In this document: piece by piece, positions 1 through 10,856 of the stretch
How positions within the stretch are numbered: the first letter of the stretch is position 1
Layout: every line of letters starts with the position of its first letter
Assembly: GCF_008795985.1 (NCBI RefSeq)
Contig: NZ_VMHP01000001.1
Location: 248,001 to 312,000 of the forward strand
From: Marinobacter halotolerans
GTDB lineage: Bacteria; Pseudomonadota; Gammaproteobacteria; Pseudomonadales; Oleiphilaceae
Direction: 5' to 3'
Length of the DNA stretch: 64,000 bases
Notes under the pieces: generated by a model
What the model saw: only the letters and a program-made list of their open reading frames with translations
The model's database searches: none
What the model was told of the DNA's origin: nothing
Position numbers and translations under genes: made by a program

Positions 1-128
1 GCACCCATTGGCGTCAGCGTATCACCCAGCTTGGCCGCTTCGCTCGCGGATACCGCGCCGTGAGCGTTGCCTGCCAACATGGCTGCCGACAGAATGCCGG
101 AAACCAGTAGTTTATTGTTCAGTTTCAT
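1..128 (-). CDS. DUF1329 family protein, N-terminal fragment (cut by window edge)
   Basis: Only the first 42 codons lie in the window. The reading starts at an ATG (128-126) preceded by a GAGGT ribosome-binding site and gives a lysine-containing signal peptide ending near Asn-Ala-His-Gly, followed by SEAAKLGDTLTPMG, the opening typical of DUF1329 proteins. This family is periplasmic or outer-membrane associated, and its gene usually sits next to a DUF1302 gene, as here (41 nt downstream of it on the same strand). The exact function is not established; a role in outer-membrane lipid or hydrophobic substrate handling is inferred from the pairing. The call rests on the N-terminus and the context only. 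Confidence 0.75.
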   Translation of the reverse strand, partial: MKLNNKLLVSGILSAAMLAGNAHGAVSASEAAKLGDTLTPMG

Positions 129-170
129 TTAAATTACCTCGTTAAACGAATTCAGGCACATTCGAATTGA

Positions 171-2078
171 TCAGAACGAATAGGACACGCTTGCGCTCAC
201 GAAGTCACGGTCTGTGAGTTCGTTGAACGGTTCGCCATCCATAAAGTTTGTATACGCAATGTTGCCTGTAATCTTGTTCTGGTACACCGCCTCAAGCGAG
301 ACGCCAATTGACTTGCGATCTTCAATAAAGTTCCCTGCCGGTTGCGGTGCAAATCCTCTCACGTCGTGGCTCCACGCCAGTTGCGGGCTCAGGTTCACGC
401 CAGCAAATGCGTTCGGATAGTCCCATACGAGCCGTGAACGATAACCCCAGGAGAAGGACGTTGTATAGCCTTCGTTGTTACAGTAGTTGGTGTTGGTATT
501 CGCGCCGGCACCGCCCAGGATGTCCGAACCAACGATACAGGCATCAGCGCCTGAGGAGCGGGGAATCGTGCCCACACCAAAGGTTCCTGAACGGCCGTAA
601 CGGGCCTCGTCATAACCCGGAAGATCGTGCACATAGGTCGCGCCGATTTCTGACACGAAAGACAGACGGCTGGCACCCATCACCTGATCAAAGAACTTGA
701 TGAGCGTCATCTGAGCCTGGGACACCTTGAAACGGTCGTAACCGTTAATGAGTTCCCCGCTGAGGTCAGCGCCATTGGCTTCTGCTTCACGCTGGATCTG
801 GAGCAAACTCAGAGGACCTTCAGAGTCCCGCAACTGCAGACCACCTAGAATCAGTTCGAACGAACTCCACTGCAGCGGTACGTTATCACGGAAGCTGTAT
901 TCCGCGCCCAGTGACCATCCCCCCGGAGTGGTGGTGTTGATACTGATGCCGTACAGGTTGATATTCTCGGGATATTCGATGAAATAGTTTGGCGCATCGC
1001 CAATAAAGTCACCAACTTTACCACTAACCAAAGGCAGACGGCTGTTGTACTTAATGTAGTAGAAGCCAAGTTCGGAATCATTCAGTGCCGGCACATACCA
1101 GCGCAAAGCCACACCAAACTGGTCCTTTGAATCCGCGTCCCTGTCGGCCAGGCGGGTTGCAAGACCAACTCCGTTATCTGTGTAAAAGTCCTGCGGCTCG
1201 GAACTGGCCAGTATCACTGGCCCACAGCCATCGCCCGCGAAGTCGTTGGTCGAGAAAAAGGTACCGCAGTCATCCGGCTTGATTGGTTCCCAGTCAGTCT
1301 GGACGAACGCTTCAACCGTCACGTCCTGAAACAGGCCCGCCGATACGTAAAGCATTTCAACCGGCAGAAGTGCGTCTTTCAGCTCTGCACCTGGCGCGCG
1401 GATAGCTGGCACGTCAACCGGGTTGATGGTATTAATGCCGTTCTGAATAAAGGTGCTTTCACCCCAACTGACGACCTGTTTGCCATAACGGATGCTGACC
1501 GGCACATTGCCGAAGTACCAGTCCGAGAAAACATAGGCGTCCAGAATGTCTGCTCCGGACGCATTGTCCTTGACCCTGGGGTTCAGTTCGCCAACGTTGC
1601 CAACCGGATCAACCGCCCGATGCTCGTCTTTGAGCTCAAAATCGTAGTAATAACGGCCCCGAAGGAAACCACCTACCCGAGTCAGCGTATCGCTGTCGAC
1701 ATCGTAGTTCAGGAAGAGATCAGTACGACCCTTGACAATTTTGGAGACCGTATCCCCCTTGTCGAAGTTCAGGTTGCCGTCGTCAAAGTTGTTGGAAGAC
1801 GCTGCAACATTCTGCAAAGCAGGATCAGAAGCAGGGTTCGGGCCGGCCGAAGTCGGATTGGGCGCAAACTCTGGCCCAAGGTTACCCTCCGCGATCAAAC
1901 GCTTGTCTCTTTCCGTAACCCGCCAGGTCGCACCGGCAGACAATGTGGTGTTCAGGGATCCTTCGACATCCCCGAGATAGAATGAAAAAGCAGATGCCTG
2001 GCCGGACATGCCAGCTGCAACTGCGACGGCCAGCGGCAATTTAACCCACTGCTGCCATTGGTGTGTTTTTCTTGTCAT
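171..2078 (-). CDS. DUF1302 family outer-membrane protein
   Basis: A 635-residue protein beginning MTRKTHQWQQW with a clear signal peptide ending at GQASA, then FSFYLGDVEGSLNTTLSAGATWRV, the usual start of DUF1302 proteins. The C-terminus ends SVSYSF, a terminal aromatic residue as in outer-membrane beta barrels, and the chain has many alternating aromatic/polar strands. I chose the start at 2078 because GGAG lies about 10 nt upstream and the signal peptide then begins at residue 1; an upstream in-frame start would add 37 unlikely residues. It is followed by the DUF1329 gene, and the two probably form a transcription unit. Members have been linked to envelope and hydrophobic-compound metabolism, but no reaction is established. 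Confidence 0.85.
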   Translation of the reverse strand: MTRKTHQWQQWVKLPLAVAVAAGMSGQASAFSFYLGDVEGSLNTTLSAGATWRVTERDKRLIAEGNLGPEFAPNPTSAGPNPASDPALQNVAASSNNFDDGNLNFDKGDTVSKIVKGRTDLFLNYDVDSDTLTRVGGFLRGRYYYDFELKDEHRAVDPVGNVGELNPRVKDNASGADILDAYVFSDWYFGNVPVSIRYGKQVVSWGESTFIQNGINTINPVDVPAIRAPGAELKDALLPVEMLYVSAGLFQDVTVEAFVQTDWEPIKPDDCGTFFSTNDFAGDGCGPVILASSEPQDFYTDNGVGLATRLADRDADSKDQFGVALRWYVPALNDSELGFYYIKYNSRLPLVSGKVGDFIGDAPNYFIEYPENINLYGISINTTTPGGWSLGAEYSFRDNVPLQWSSFELILGGLQLRDSEGPLSLLQIQREAEANGADLSGELINGYDRFKVSQAQMTLIKFFDQVMGASRLSFVSEIGATYVHDLPGYDEARYGRSGTFGVGTIPRSSGADACIVGSDILGGAGANTNTNYCNNEGYTTSFSWGYRSRLVWDYPNAFAGVNLSPQLAWSHDVRGFAPQPAGNFIEDRKSIGVSLEAVYQNKITGNIAYTNFMDGEPFNELTDRDFVSASVSYSF

Positions 2079-2327
2079 TGGAAGGCTACTCCATTGTTGT
2101 TCTGAGTCGCTGCTCTGATTATTGGTGTTCACGATGTTTGGAGGCTTCATGCACAGTGCTCGTGATGATGGCACTATAGCTAACGCCATCGGGCGCTTTG
2201 ATCAGTCAAAAGTATGATTTTGCTATTACACCCCTCTGAACGGCAGGCTCCCCTCGCACGAAGTCAATATAGTCAACAAATCGGGATGCAACCAGTAGCG
2301 TTGGCACAAGATTCTGACCTTGTTGAG

Positions 2328-2361
2328 GTAGGTCGGATTAGCAAAGCGTAATCCGACCTAC
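2328..2361. repeat. REP-like palindrome, copy 1
   Basis: Perfect 13-bp inverted repeat: GTAGGTCGGATTA at 2328-2340 and its complement at 2349-2361, with an 8-nt loop GCAAAGCG. It lies 17 nt downstream of the thiolase stop codon and upstream of the DUF1302 gene. The same palindrome recurs near 42.97, 44.84, 44.90 and 49.0 kb. Palindromes of this GTAGGTYGGATTA type are dispersed in many proteobacteria and are usually treated as REP sequences mobilised by RAYT transposases; no such transposase is in the window. Confidence 0.85.
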
Positions 2362-2378
2362 GGTTAGGAAAAGCGGAA

Positions 2379-3563
2379 TTACAGCATTTCGATGGCCATG
2401 GCCGTGGCCTCACCGCCCCCGATGCAAAGAGCCGCGACGCCTCTTTTCTTTCCGTAATGTTTCAGCGAATGCATCAGCGTCACCAGCAAACGTGAGCCGG
2501 TGGAGCCAACAGGATGGCCCTGGGCACAGGCGCCACCGTGGACATTGACCTTCTCTGGGTCCAGACCCAGCTCGCGGATGGGCATCATGGCCACCATGGC
2601 GAAGGCTTCGTTGATCTCGAACAGATCCACGTCGTCTTTGGTCCATCCTGTTTTGGCGAACAGGGTCTCGATAGCACCGACGGGGGCACAGGTGAATTCC
2701 GAGGGATGCTGTGACTGAGTGCTGTGGGCCACAATCCGCGCCAACGGCTTCAGGCCGCGCTTTTCTGCCTCGGATTCCCGCATCAGTACCAGGGCTGAGG
2801 CACCGTCGGAGATGGAGGATGCGTTCGCCGCAGTTACGGTACCGTCTTTTTTGAACGCCGGGCGAAGGCTCGGGATTTTTTCAATATTGGCGTTAAACGG
2901 CTGCTCGTCATGCTCTACCAGCACGTCGCCCTTACGGGACTTGACCGTGACCGGAATGATCTCTTCCTTCAGCAAGCCCTGCTCAATGGCGGATTTCGCC
3001 CGTTTCAGTGATTGGATGGCATAGGCGTCCATATCTTCACGGCTATAGCCTTTCTGATCCGCCATATCCTGGGCAAAAGACCCCATCAAACGGCCGGTTT
3101 CGGCGTCTTCCAGGCCATCGAGGAACATATGATCCTGTGGCGCATCACCCGGGCCCATGCGATAGCCCTTGCGGGCGTTGAGCAGAAGATAGGGTGCGTT
3201 GGACATACTTTCCATGCCGCCGGCCACCATTACGTCGTTCGTGCCGGCCTTGATCAGATCGTGGGCGAACATGGCCGCCTTCATTCCCGAGCCGCACAAC
3301 TTGTTAATAGTAGTAGCACCGGTGCTGTCCGGAAGCCCGGCCTGGCGCATGGCCTGGCGGGCTGGACCCTGCTTCAGACCGGCGGGCAGCACGTTGCCCA
3401 TAATCACTTCCTGCACGTCTGCAGGCTGAAGCCCGGCCCGGCGAATGGCCTCGGCAATGCTGATGGCACCAAGCTCCGGTGCGGAGACCGCCGCCAGGCT
3501 GCCCTGAAAGCCACCCATGGGGGTACGCGCGCCGCTTACGATCACTACGTTGTCACTGCTCAT
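2379..3563 (-). CDS. Acetyl-CoA acetyltransferase (thiolase)
   Basis: A 394-residue thiolase that condenses or cleaves acyl-CoA/acetyl-CoA units in the cytoplasm. Visible motifs are the nucleophilic cysteine in NKLCGSGMKA (Cys90), NEAFA, the GHPVGSTGSR histidine loop, and the C-terminal CIGGGEATA with the second catalytic cysteine. The length is normal for the family (about 393). The start at 3563 gives MSSDNVVIVSGARTP with GAGG upstream; a longer in-frame reading is unlikely because it runs into the zapE 3' end. It lies 25 nt downstream of zapE on the same strand. Whether it acts in beta-oxidation, ketone-body or biosynthetic thiolysis cannot be told from sequence. Confidence 0.92.
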   Translation of the reverse strand: MSSDNVVIVSGARTPMGGFQGSLAAVSAPELGAISIAEAIRRAGLQPADVQEVIMGNVLPAGLKQGPARQAMRQAGLPDSTGATTINKLCGSGMKAAMFAHDLIKAGTNDVMVAGGMESMSNAPYLLLNARKGYRMGPGDAPQDHMFLDGLEDAETGRLMGSFAQDMADQKGYSREDMDAYAIQSLKRAKSAIEQGLLKEEIIPVTVKSRKGDVLVEHDEQPFNANIEKIPSLRPAFKKDGTVTAANASSISDGASALVLMRESEAEKRGLKPLARIVAHSTQSQHPSEFTCAPVGAIETLFAKTGWTKDDVDLFEINEAFAMVAMMPIRELGLDPEKVNVHGGACAQGHPVGSTGSRLLVTLMHSLKHYGKKRGVAALCIGGGEATAMAIEML

Positions 3564-3588
3564 CTTTCTACCTCTGCTTCTGTTCAGG

Positions 3589-4698
3589 TTATGCCTTGTG
3601 CGGCGCTTCCAGGTATTCCCTGGACTGCATTTCCAGCAGCCGCGATTCTGTGCGTTCAAACTCGAATGCCAGGCGACCGCCTGTATAAAGATCCGTGATC
3701 GCCGCTTCCGCGGACAGAATCACCTTGACGTTGCGGTCGTAGAACTCGTCCACCAGGTTGATAAACCGCCGCGCCTGATCGTCGTTATTTTTCCCCATCA
3801 CCGGCACATTACTGATGATGACGGCGTGAAATTCCCGGGCCAGCTCGATGTAGTCGTTCTGGCTGCGGGGGCCGTCGCAAAGCATTTTGAAGTCAAACCA
3901 GACCACATCATCAGCGTGGTTGATTGCCGTCAGCTTGCGACCGTTGATATCCAGCTCCAGGCTGTGACTACCGCCTTCGAGGGCGAGGCTGTCGAAACTT
4001 TTCTGAAGGCTGATGTCGGACTCTTCGTCCAGCGGAAAATGAAAAAGTTCGGCCTGTTCAAGGGAGCGCAGCCGATAATCAACCCCGCCATCCACATTCA
4101 CCACGTCCGTATGTTTTTTCACCAGCTCGATGGCCGGCAGGAAGCGGGCCCGCTGAAGGCCATCCTTGTAAAGCCCGTCCGGCACAATGTTGGAGGTGCA
4201 AACCAGGGTCACCCCGCGACTGAACAGGCCGTCCATCAGCGTGGCCAGAATCATCGCATCACCGATATCGGACACGAAAAACTCGTCAAAACAGATAACC
4301 CGGGCCTCGTCCGCAAACTGCTTTGCCACGATCTCCAGGGGGTTTTTCTCCCCTTTCAGGGCTTTCAGCTCCTTGTGAACACGCTGCATAAAGCGGTGGA
4401 AGTGCACCCGCATTTTGCGGTCAAACGGCAGGGCCTCATAGAAGGTGTCCATCAGGTAGGTTTTGCCCCGGCCCACGCCGCCCCAGAAGTAGAGGCCCTT
4501 TATCGGGGTTTGCCGGCCCTTGCTCATCTTCAGGCGGAGTTTGACCAATGGCTTGTTCCGCTCTCTTTCCGCCGCGACCAGTTTGTCGTACAGTGACTGC
4601 AAACGACGGACGGCATCTTCCTGAGCGGAATCGCGCTGAAACTCGGGACGCTCCAGATCTTTCTGGTAGCGTTCCATTGGGGTCATGTCTGATGTCAT
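3589..4698 (-). CDS. zapE: Cell division protein ZapE (AFG1-family ATPase)
   Basis: AFG1-like P-loop ATPase that in Escherichia coli associates with the Z-ring and is needed for division under stress. Walker A is seen as GGVGRGKTYLMD, preceded by the family signature KGLYFWG; ICFDEFFVSDIGDAM is the Walker B region, and LVCTSN the sensor-like segment. The length is about 369 residues, as usual. The start is ambiguous: ATGs at 4722, 4698 and 4686 are all in frame with only weak ribosome-binding sites; I chose 4698 (MTSDMTPMERY) as closest to the family length. It is divergent from zapG, another division-linked gene. Confidence 0.9.
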   Translation of the reverse strand: MTSDMTPMERYQKDLERPEFQRDSAQEDAVRRLQSLYDKLVAAERERNKPLVKLRLKMSKGRQTPIKGLYFWGGVGRGKTYLMDTFYEALPFDRKMRVHFHRFMQRVHKELKALKGEKNPLEIVAKQFADEARVICFDEFFVSDIGDAMILATLMDGLFSRGVTLVCTSNIVPDGLYKDGLQRARFLPAIELVKKHTDVVNVDGGVDYRLRSLEQAELFHFPLDEESDISLQKSFDSLALEGGSHSLELDINGRKLTAINHADDVVWFDFKMLCDGPRSQNDYIELAREFHAVIISNVPVMGKNNDDQARRFINLVDEFYDRNVKVILSAEAAITDLYTGGRLAFEFERTESRLLEMQSREYLEAPHKA

Positions 4699-4828
4699 GT
4701 AATTGCGCTTCTGGGCGTTCATGGATGCAGATCCCGGGTTGGGGTCGTTAATCTCGGCGGCGTATTGTGGCCGATTTTGCAAATTGTCGCCACGTTGCGA
4801 CGGATTCAATGAAAGGACGAAGTTAACT

Positions 4829-5269
4829 ATGAATGACCTGATTCTGGCGGCTATCGCCGCACTCGTTGTCGGCCTCATTATCGGTATCCTCATTGGCCGT
4901 TCCGGCCAGGGCTCAACACTGCGCCAGCGCAGGGCGGAGCAGCAGATCGAGGAAATCAGGAACGAGTACACCCGCTATCAGGCGCAGGTTAACGAGCACT
5001 TTATGGAATCTGCCCATCTGCTTCGCCGTTTCAACGACAGCTATCGGGACGTTAACCAGCACATGGCCCGCGGCGCCAACCGGCTGTGCAATGATGAAGA
5101 GTGGCTGCACGAGCTTGAGCAGGAAAACGCCAGTGCCCGCCTCGAAGGCAGCGCCTCGGACAAGGACGGCGTTGAGCCGCCCCGGGATTACGCCCCCAAA
5201 AGCGATCCGGAAGAAAAAGGCACGCTGGCTGAAGATTTCGGACTGCCGGAAAACCAGAAAAAGGCCTGA
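4829..5269 (+). CDS. zapG: DUF1043 / YhcB family protein (ZapG)
   Basis: A 146-residue inner-membrane protein: an N-terminal transmembrane helix (about residues 3-24, LILAAIAALVVGLIIGILIG) followed by a cytoplasmic coiled coil with RYQAQVNEHFMESAHLLRRF, the hallmark of the YhcB/ZapG family, and an acidic tail. In E. coli YhcB connects cell division with envelope growth. The start at 4829 has AAGGA about 11 nt upstream and puts the membrane helix at the N-terminus; readings from 4703 would prepend non-homologous sequence. It is transcribed away from zapE with about 130 bp between the starts. Confidence 0.9.
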   Translation: MNDLILAAIAALVVGLIIGILIGRSGQGSTLRQRRAEQQIEEIRNEYTRYQAQVNEHFMESAHLLRRFNDSYRDVNQHMARGANRLCNDEEWLHELEQENASARLEGSASDKDGVEPPRDYAPKSDPEEKGTLAEDFGLPENQKKA

Positions 5270-5281
5270 CGGCCGGAGCGG

Positions 5282-6025
5282 TTATACCGGGTTATCGCAA
5301 TCGATGAACCGGTGCTCCACACCAAACACCTCTTCCAGGGCCCGCCCCAGGGCCTGTACGCCATAACGCTCGGTTGCGTGGTGCCCTGCCGCATAATAGT
5401 GGATACCGCACTCCCGCGCCGTGTGGGTCGTCGGCTCGGAAATCTCACCACTGATGTAGGCATCCAGCCCGGCCTCCAGGGCCTTGTCGATAAAGCCCTG
5501 GGCGGCGCCAGTGCACCAGCCCACCCGGGATATTTTCTCAGGGCCAGACCCGACATAAAGCGGCGGACGGTTCAGGGCCCCGGCAATCCGCTCTTCAAAT
5601 TCTGACGGTGTCAGCGGCGTATCCAGCTCACCTTCCCATACCAGCCCGTCGAGCGGCCTGGGGTCCAGGATATTCAACACCTTCGCAAGCTGACGGTTGT
5701 TGCCGTACTGCGGGTGGTCATCCAGCGGTAGGTGGTAGGCCACCAGGTTGATATCGTGCTCGAGCAGGCGCTGGATTCTGGCCCGTTTCATGCCACGAAT
5801 AGCCTGATCTTCCCCTTTCCAGAAATAGCCGTGGTGTACCAGAATCATATCGGCACCGGCTTCAATCGCGGCGTCAATCAGCGCCCGGGAAGCCGTCACG
5901 CCGCTGACAATACGGCTGACCTGCTCGGCACCCTCGACCTGCAACCCGTTCGGGCAATAATCCTTGAACTCATCCGGAGATAGCCATTGCGTCAGCGTGT
6001 TGAGTATCTCTGCTCTGGTCGCCAT
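5282..6025 (-). CDS. Nif3-like dinuclear metal centre hexameric protein
   Basis: A 247-residue Nif3/YbgI family protein. Metal-binding motifs are visible: LVHHGYFW near the N-terminal third and GWCTGAAQGF plus the late HYYAAGHHATERYG segment carrying the C-terminal metal ligands. The family forms toroidal hexamers with a dinuclear metal site; some members have been described as GTP cyclohydrolase type 2, but the physiological substrate is uncertain. It begins 2 nt after the hisC stop codon, so it is almost certainly co-translated with the his block. In P. aeruginosa the algW protease gene lies between hisC1 and this gene; here it is absent. Confidence 0.9.
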   Translation of the reverse strand: MATRAEILNTLTQWLSPDEFKDYCPNGLQVEGAEQVSRIVSGVTASRALIDAAIEAGADMILVHHGYFWKGEDQAIRGMKRARIQRLLEHDINLVAYHLPLDDHPQYGNNRQLAKVLNILDPRPLDGLVWEGELDTPLTPSEFEERIAGALNRPPLYVGSGPEKISRVGWCTGAAQGFIDKALEAGLDAYISGEISEPTTHTARECGIHYYAAGHHATERYGVQALGRALEEVFGVEHRFIDCDNPV

Positions 6026-6027
6026 GA

Positions 6028-7083
6028 CTAAACCAACTCTCCCAGCACCTCGATCAGGCGCTTGTTCTGGTCCGCGGTACCGGTGGTGATACGCAGAAAG
6101 TTCTCGATTCTTGGCTTGTTAAAATGGCGCACAATCACCCCCTGTTTGCGCAAGCCACTGGCCAGAGACTCACCGGAATGATCAGGGTGGCGGGCAAATA
6201 CAAAGTTTGCCTTGGACGGAAGCACCTCAAAGCCAAGGTCTTCAAGCTGTTTGCTGACCCAGTCCCTCTCGCCGATGACGCCCTCACAGGTGGCCTTGAA
6301 CCAGCTGTTGTCTTCAAACGCAGCGACAGCGCCGGCCAACGCCAGCTTATCAAGCGGATAGGAATTGAAACTGTTCTTGACCCGATTCAGCGCTTCAATC
6401 AGATCCGGGTGCCCCACGGCGAAGCCCACTCTGAGTCCCGCTAGCGAGCGGGCCTTTGAAAGCGTCTGGCTCACCAGCAGATTCGGGTATTTGTCGACAA
6501 GGGTAATCGCCGACTCCCCGCCAAAATCCACATAGGCCTCGTCAACCACCACCACCCGCTCGGCATTGGCGGCCACGATCGCTTCGACCTTATCCAGCTC
6601 GAGATAACGCCCGGTGGGCGCGTTCGGATTCGGGAAAATCACCCCGCCGTTGGGCTGGGCGTAATCGTCGGGGTTAATCTCGAAGGACTCCGTCAGCGGA
6701 ATCTTGCGGCCCTCGATTCCATAGAGGCCGCAATAGACCGGGTAGAAACTGTAGGTAATGTCCGGGAACAGCAACGGCTGGCCATGCTGGAACAGGCCAT
6801 AAAAGATGTGTGCAAGCACTTCGTCGGAGCCATTGCCCAGAAACACCTGATCCGTGTTCACACTGTAAAAACGGGCGATCGCATCCTTGAGCGCCTCGCC
6901 TTCCGGATCCGGATAAAGTCGCAGATTATCTGTCAGCTCTTCGCGTATCGCGTCCAGCACTTTCGGTGACGGCCCAAACGGGTTCTCGTTGGTATTGAGC
7001 TTGACCAGATTGGTCATCTTTGGCTGCTCACCGGGCACGTATGGCACCAGATCGCTGACCACGGGGCTCCAGAATTTACTCAT
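6028..7083 (-). CDS. hisC: Histidinol-phosphate aminotransferase HisC
   Basis: A 351-residue class I/II PLP aminotransferase converting imidazole-acetol phosphate and glutamate to histidinol phosphate. Seen: [12 protein letters not shown] at residues 29-40, the NPNAPTG substrate loop near 151, DEAYVDF at 181-187, and [12 protein letters not shown] with the PLP-binding Lys210. The length is standard. It lies 16 nt downstream of hisD in the murA-hisG-hisD-hisC block, an order shared with Pseudomonas and unlike the compact enterobacterial his operon. Confidence 0.96.
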   Translation of the reverse strand: MSKFWSPVVSDLVPYVPGEQPKMTNLVKLNTNENPFGPSPKVLDAIREELTDNLRLYPDPEGEALKDAIARFYSVNTDQVFLGNGSDEVLAHIFYGLFQHGQPLLFPDITYSFYPVYCGLYGIEGRKIPLTESFEINPDDYAQPNGGVIFPNPNAPTGRYLELDKVEAIVAANAERVVVVDEAYVDFGGESAITLVDKYPNLLVSQTLSKARSLAGLRVGFAVGHPDLIEALNRVKNSFNSYPLDKLALAGAVAAFEDNSWFKATCEGVIGERDWVSKQLEDLGFEVLPSKANFVFARHPDHSGESLASGLRKQGVIVRHFNKPRIENFLRITTGTADQNKRLIEVLGELV

Positions 7084-7099
7084 AGCTTTTCTCGCCCTT

Positions 7100-8407
7100 T
7101 CAGTCTTTGACGCGGTATTCCGCTGAACGTGCGTGTGCGGTCAGCCCCTCGCCCCTGGCCAGAACCGAGGCAACCCGCCCCATTCTGTCGGCGCCGGCGG
7201 CACTGAACCCGATGATGGAGGAACGCTTCTGGAAATCGTAGACCCCAAGCGGCGACGAGAATCGCGCAGTGCCACTGGTGGGCAGCACGTGATTTGGCCC
7301 CGCACAATAATCCCCCAGCGCTTCGGCCGTGTAACGCCCCATGAAAATGGCGCCAGCGTGCCGGATATCGTCCAGCATGGCCTCCGGATTCTCCACCGAC
7401 AACTCCAGGTGCTCGGGCGCTATGCGGTTGGAAACGGCGGCCGCTTCCTTGAGATCGGCAACCTGAATCAGCGCTGCCCGGTCCGACATGGAGGTACGAA
7501 TGATATCCGCTCGCTCCATGGTGGGCAGCAGCGTATTAATGCTCTTCTCCACCGCATCCAGAAACGCCGCATCCGGGCTGATCAGAATCGACTGGGCCTG
7601 CTCGTCATGCTCGGCCTGGGAGAACAGGTCCATGGCAATCCAGTCAGGATCGGTTTTGCCGTCGCAGATCACCAGAATTTCGGAAGGCCCCGCAATCATA
7701 TCGATACCGACGATGCCGAAGACTTCGCGCTTGGCAGTGGCCACAAAAATATTTCCTGGTCCGACAATCTTGTCGACCGCCGGAATGGTCTCCGTGCCAT
7801 AAGCCAGCGCTCCGACTGCCTGGGCCCCGCCCACACAAAAGACCCGGTCCACACCGGCAATAGCCGCTGCAGCAAGCACCATGTCATTCACCACACCGTC
7901 TGGTGTGGGCACAACCATGATCACCTCACCAACACCAGCGACTTTGGCCGGGATCGCGTTCATCAGCACGGAAGACGGATAGGCTGCCTTGCCGCCCGGC
8001 ACATAAAGCCCGGCTCGATCCAACGGTGATACCTTCTGTCCCAGCACCGTGCCGTCTTGGTCTTCATACTGCCAGGACTTCTGATTCTGACGCTCGTGAT
8101 AATCCCGAACCCGCTCGGCCGCCTTTTCGAGGGCAACACGCTGGTCTTCAGGAATAGCCGCCAACGCTTTTTGAAGCCGATCCTGACCCATTTCCAGCTC
8201 CGCGACCGAGTCGACCTTCAACCGATCAAACTTCTCGGTAAACTCCAAAACGGCAGCGTCGCCCCGGGTTTTCACTTCATGCAGGATATGCCGGACCGAC
8301 TCATTAACTGACTGGTCCACGCTGTCTTCCCAGGCCAGTAGCTTGGCAAGCGAACTATCAAAGTCACTTTGGGATGCATTTAGTCTAGTAATGCTGATAT
8401 CGGTCAT
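7100..8407 (-). CDS. hisD: Histidinol dehydrogenase HisD
   Basis: NAD-dependent zinc enzyme performing the last two steps of histidine synthesis (histidinol to histidine); 435 residues, normal length. Motifs include [13 protein letters not shown] near 194-206, SQAEHDEQ near 263-270 with zinc ligands, APEHLEL near 330-336 and [15 protein letters not shown] near 365-379. The ATG at 8407 (MTDISITRL) has AGGA 7 nt upstream; a TTG two codons earlier is possible but poorly spaced. It is separated from hisG by a large palindromic element, an unusual interruption of an otherwise tight gene block. Confidence 0.96.
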   Translation of the reverse strand: MTDISITRLNASQSDFDSSLAKLLAWEDSVDQSVNESVRHILHEVKTRGDAAVLEFTEKFDRLKVDSVAELEMGQDRLQKALAAIPEDQRVALEKAAERVRDYHERQNQKSWQYEDQDGTVLGQKVSPLDRAGLYVPGGKAAYPSSVLMNAIPAKVAGVGEVIMVVPTPDGVVNDMVLAAAAIAGVDRVFCVGGAQAVGALAYGTETIPAVDKIVGPGNIFVATAKREVFGIVGIDMIAGPSEILVICDGKTDPDWIAMDLFSQAEHDEQAQSILISPDAAFLDAVEKSINTLLPTMERADIIRTSMSDRAALIQVADLKEAAAVSNRIAPEHLELSVENPEAMLDDIRHAGAIFMGRYTAEALGDYCAGPNHVLPTSGTARFSSPLGVYDFQKRSSIIGFSAAGADRMGRVASVLARGEGLTAHARSAEYRVKD

Positions 8408-8467
8408 TTCCAAATCCTGCAGAGGAATATGTAATCACTTATGGTGGAAGCGCCCCAGGGCACGGGA

Positions 8468-8579
8468 AGCGGTTGGGGGATGGCTTTCCAAAACTGTGCG
8501 GAGCCATGGATGGCGGAGCCCAAGCGTCACATGGATGTGCCGCAAGGAGCGTGTTTTGGAAAGCCATCGCCCAACTGCT
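8468..8579 (-). repeat. Large palindromic intergenic element, copy P1 (core type B, inverted)
   Basis: Outer arms of 27 nt at 8468-8494 and 8553-8579 pair with two mismatches. The 58-nt core (8495-8552), read on the minus strand, nearly matches that of copies at 44.7 and 32.8 kb (CGCTTGGGCTCCGCCAT...). The core contains two mini-hairpins, GCCAT/ATGGC and CACAT/ATGTG, each closing on a GG dinucleotide. The element ends 2 nt from the hisG stop codon and occupies most of the gap to hisD, so it is transcribed within the operon. Confidence 0.85.
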
Positions 8580-8581
8580 GA

Positions 8582-9229
8582 CTACTCCGAAGCCCGACGC
8601 TTCTCGACAGCAGCTGCCATTTTTTCAATGATGGGGTTAAGGCCTTGATGTTTCATCTTCATTGAAGTGCGGTTCACTACAAGCCGGCTACTGATGTGCT
8701 CAATCAGCTCTCGTGCCTCCAGACCATTAGCCTTCAGCGTGTTACCCGTATCAACAATGTCGACAATTTCATCAGCGAGATTAAGAATCGGAGCCAGCTC
8801 CATCGCACCGTAGAGCTTGATGATATCCGCCTGACGTCCCTGGGCCGCATAGTAACGACGGGCAAGATTTACGAATTTGGTAGCAACACGGATCCGCCCT
8901 GACGGGGTTTGCTCACCTTTAATACCCGCCGTCATCAAACGGCAGCGGGAGATGTTTAAATCCAGCGGCTCGTATAGCCCTTCCCCACCGTGCTCCATCA
9001 ACACGTCTTTGCCGGTCACGCCAATATCCGCACCACCATACTGGACATAGGTGGGCACGTCGGTCGCGCGCAGCACCAGGATCCTGACGTTCGGGTCCGT
9101 GGTGGGGAATACAAGTTTCCTCGATTTCTTTACATCGTCTACCAGTTCTATACCTGCCTCTTTCAGTAGCGGCAGGGTTTCATCAAGAATCCGGCCCTTC
9201 GACAGGGCGATGGTGATGGAATCGGTCAT
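8582..9229 (-). CDS. hisG: ATP phosphoribosyltransferase HisG, short form
   Basis: First enzyme of histidine synthesis, joining ATP and PRPP. At 215 residues it is the short form, which lacks the C-terminal regulatory domain and in other bacteria needs the HisZ subunit for activity; hisZ is not in this window. Seen: [10 protein letters not shown] at the N-terminus, [13 protein letters not shown] near residue 64, and the PRPP-binding segment [17 protein letters not shown]. The length matches the Pseudomonas enzyme. It starts 21 nt after the murA stop codon, and a large palindromic element follows immediately. Confidence 0.95.
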   Translation of the reverse strand: MTDSITIALSKGRILDETLPLLKEAGIELVDDVKKSRKLVFPTTDPNVRILVLRATDVPTYVQYGGADIGVTGKDVLMEHGGEGLYEPLDLNISRCRLMTAGIKGEQTPSGRIRVATKFVNLARRYYAAQGRQADIIKLYGAMELAPILNLADEIVDIVDTGNTLKANGLEARELIEHISSRLVVNRTSMKMKHQGLNPIIEKMAAAVEKRRASE

Positions 9230-9250
9230 GCTCTGTTCCGGTCGATGTCT

Positions 9251-10540
<1,290 letters not shown>

Positions 10541-10552
10541 TTATCAGGACGT

Positions 10553-10795
10553 TCAGCCCTGACGGGCAGCCCATTCCGCTGGGGTAAAGGCTTTTGGGTG
10601 CAGCGCATGAATGGTGCCGTCCATAACGTGCTGGAACAGCGCCTTGTTAATCATCTGTTGCCGTTTAATGGTCGGCAGGCCTTCGAATACCTCACCCACC
10701 ACGAGAACGAGGTAGTGGTTGCCATCCACCTGAACCTCAACTTCACAGTCCGGCAGTGCTTCTTTCACCAACTCGATGACTTCGGCGGCTTCCAT
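10553..10795 (-). CDS. ibaG: BolA/IbaG family protein
   Basis: An 80-residue BolA-fold protein. Recognised by VKEALPDCEVEVQVDGNHYLVLVVGEVFEGLPTIKRQQMI, which contains the conserved G-N-H-Y/F and F-x-G-L/K-x-x-x-R-Q segments. BolA-family proteins partner with monothiol glutaredoxins in iron-sulfur cluster handling; IbaG is the acid-stress paralogue of E. coli and is likewise encoded between mlaB and murA. It starts 61 nt after the mlaB stop. Confidence 0.93.
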   Translation of the reverse strand: MEAAEVIELVKEALPDCEVEVQVDGNHYLVLVVGEVFEGLPTIKRQQMINKALFQHVMDGTIHALHPKAFTPAEWAARQG

Positions 10796-10856
10796 AAAAA
10801 ATCCTCAGGCGTTTATAAAACCAAGGGCGGGATTGTACCCAATTAAGCGCTTCGGG

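Noticed and set aside
2281..2320. Sigma-54 type -24/-12 promoter (TGGCAC at about 2302)
   Set aside because: TGGCAC is followed by TCTGA instead of the required GC at -12, and it points towards the 3' end of the thiolase.
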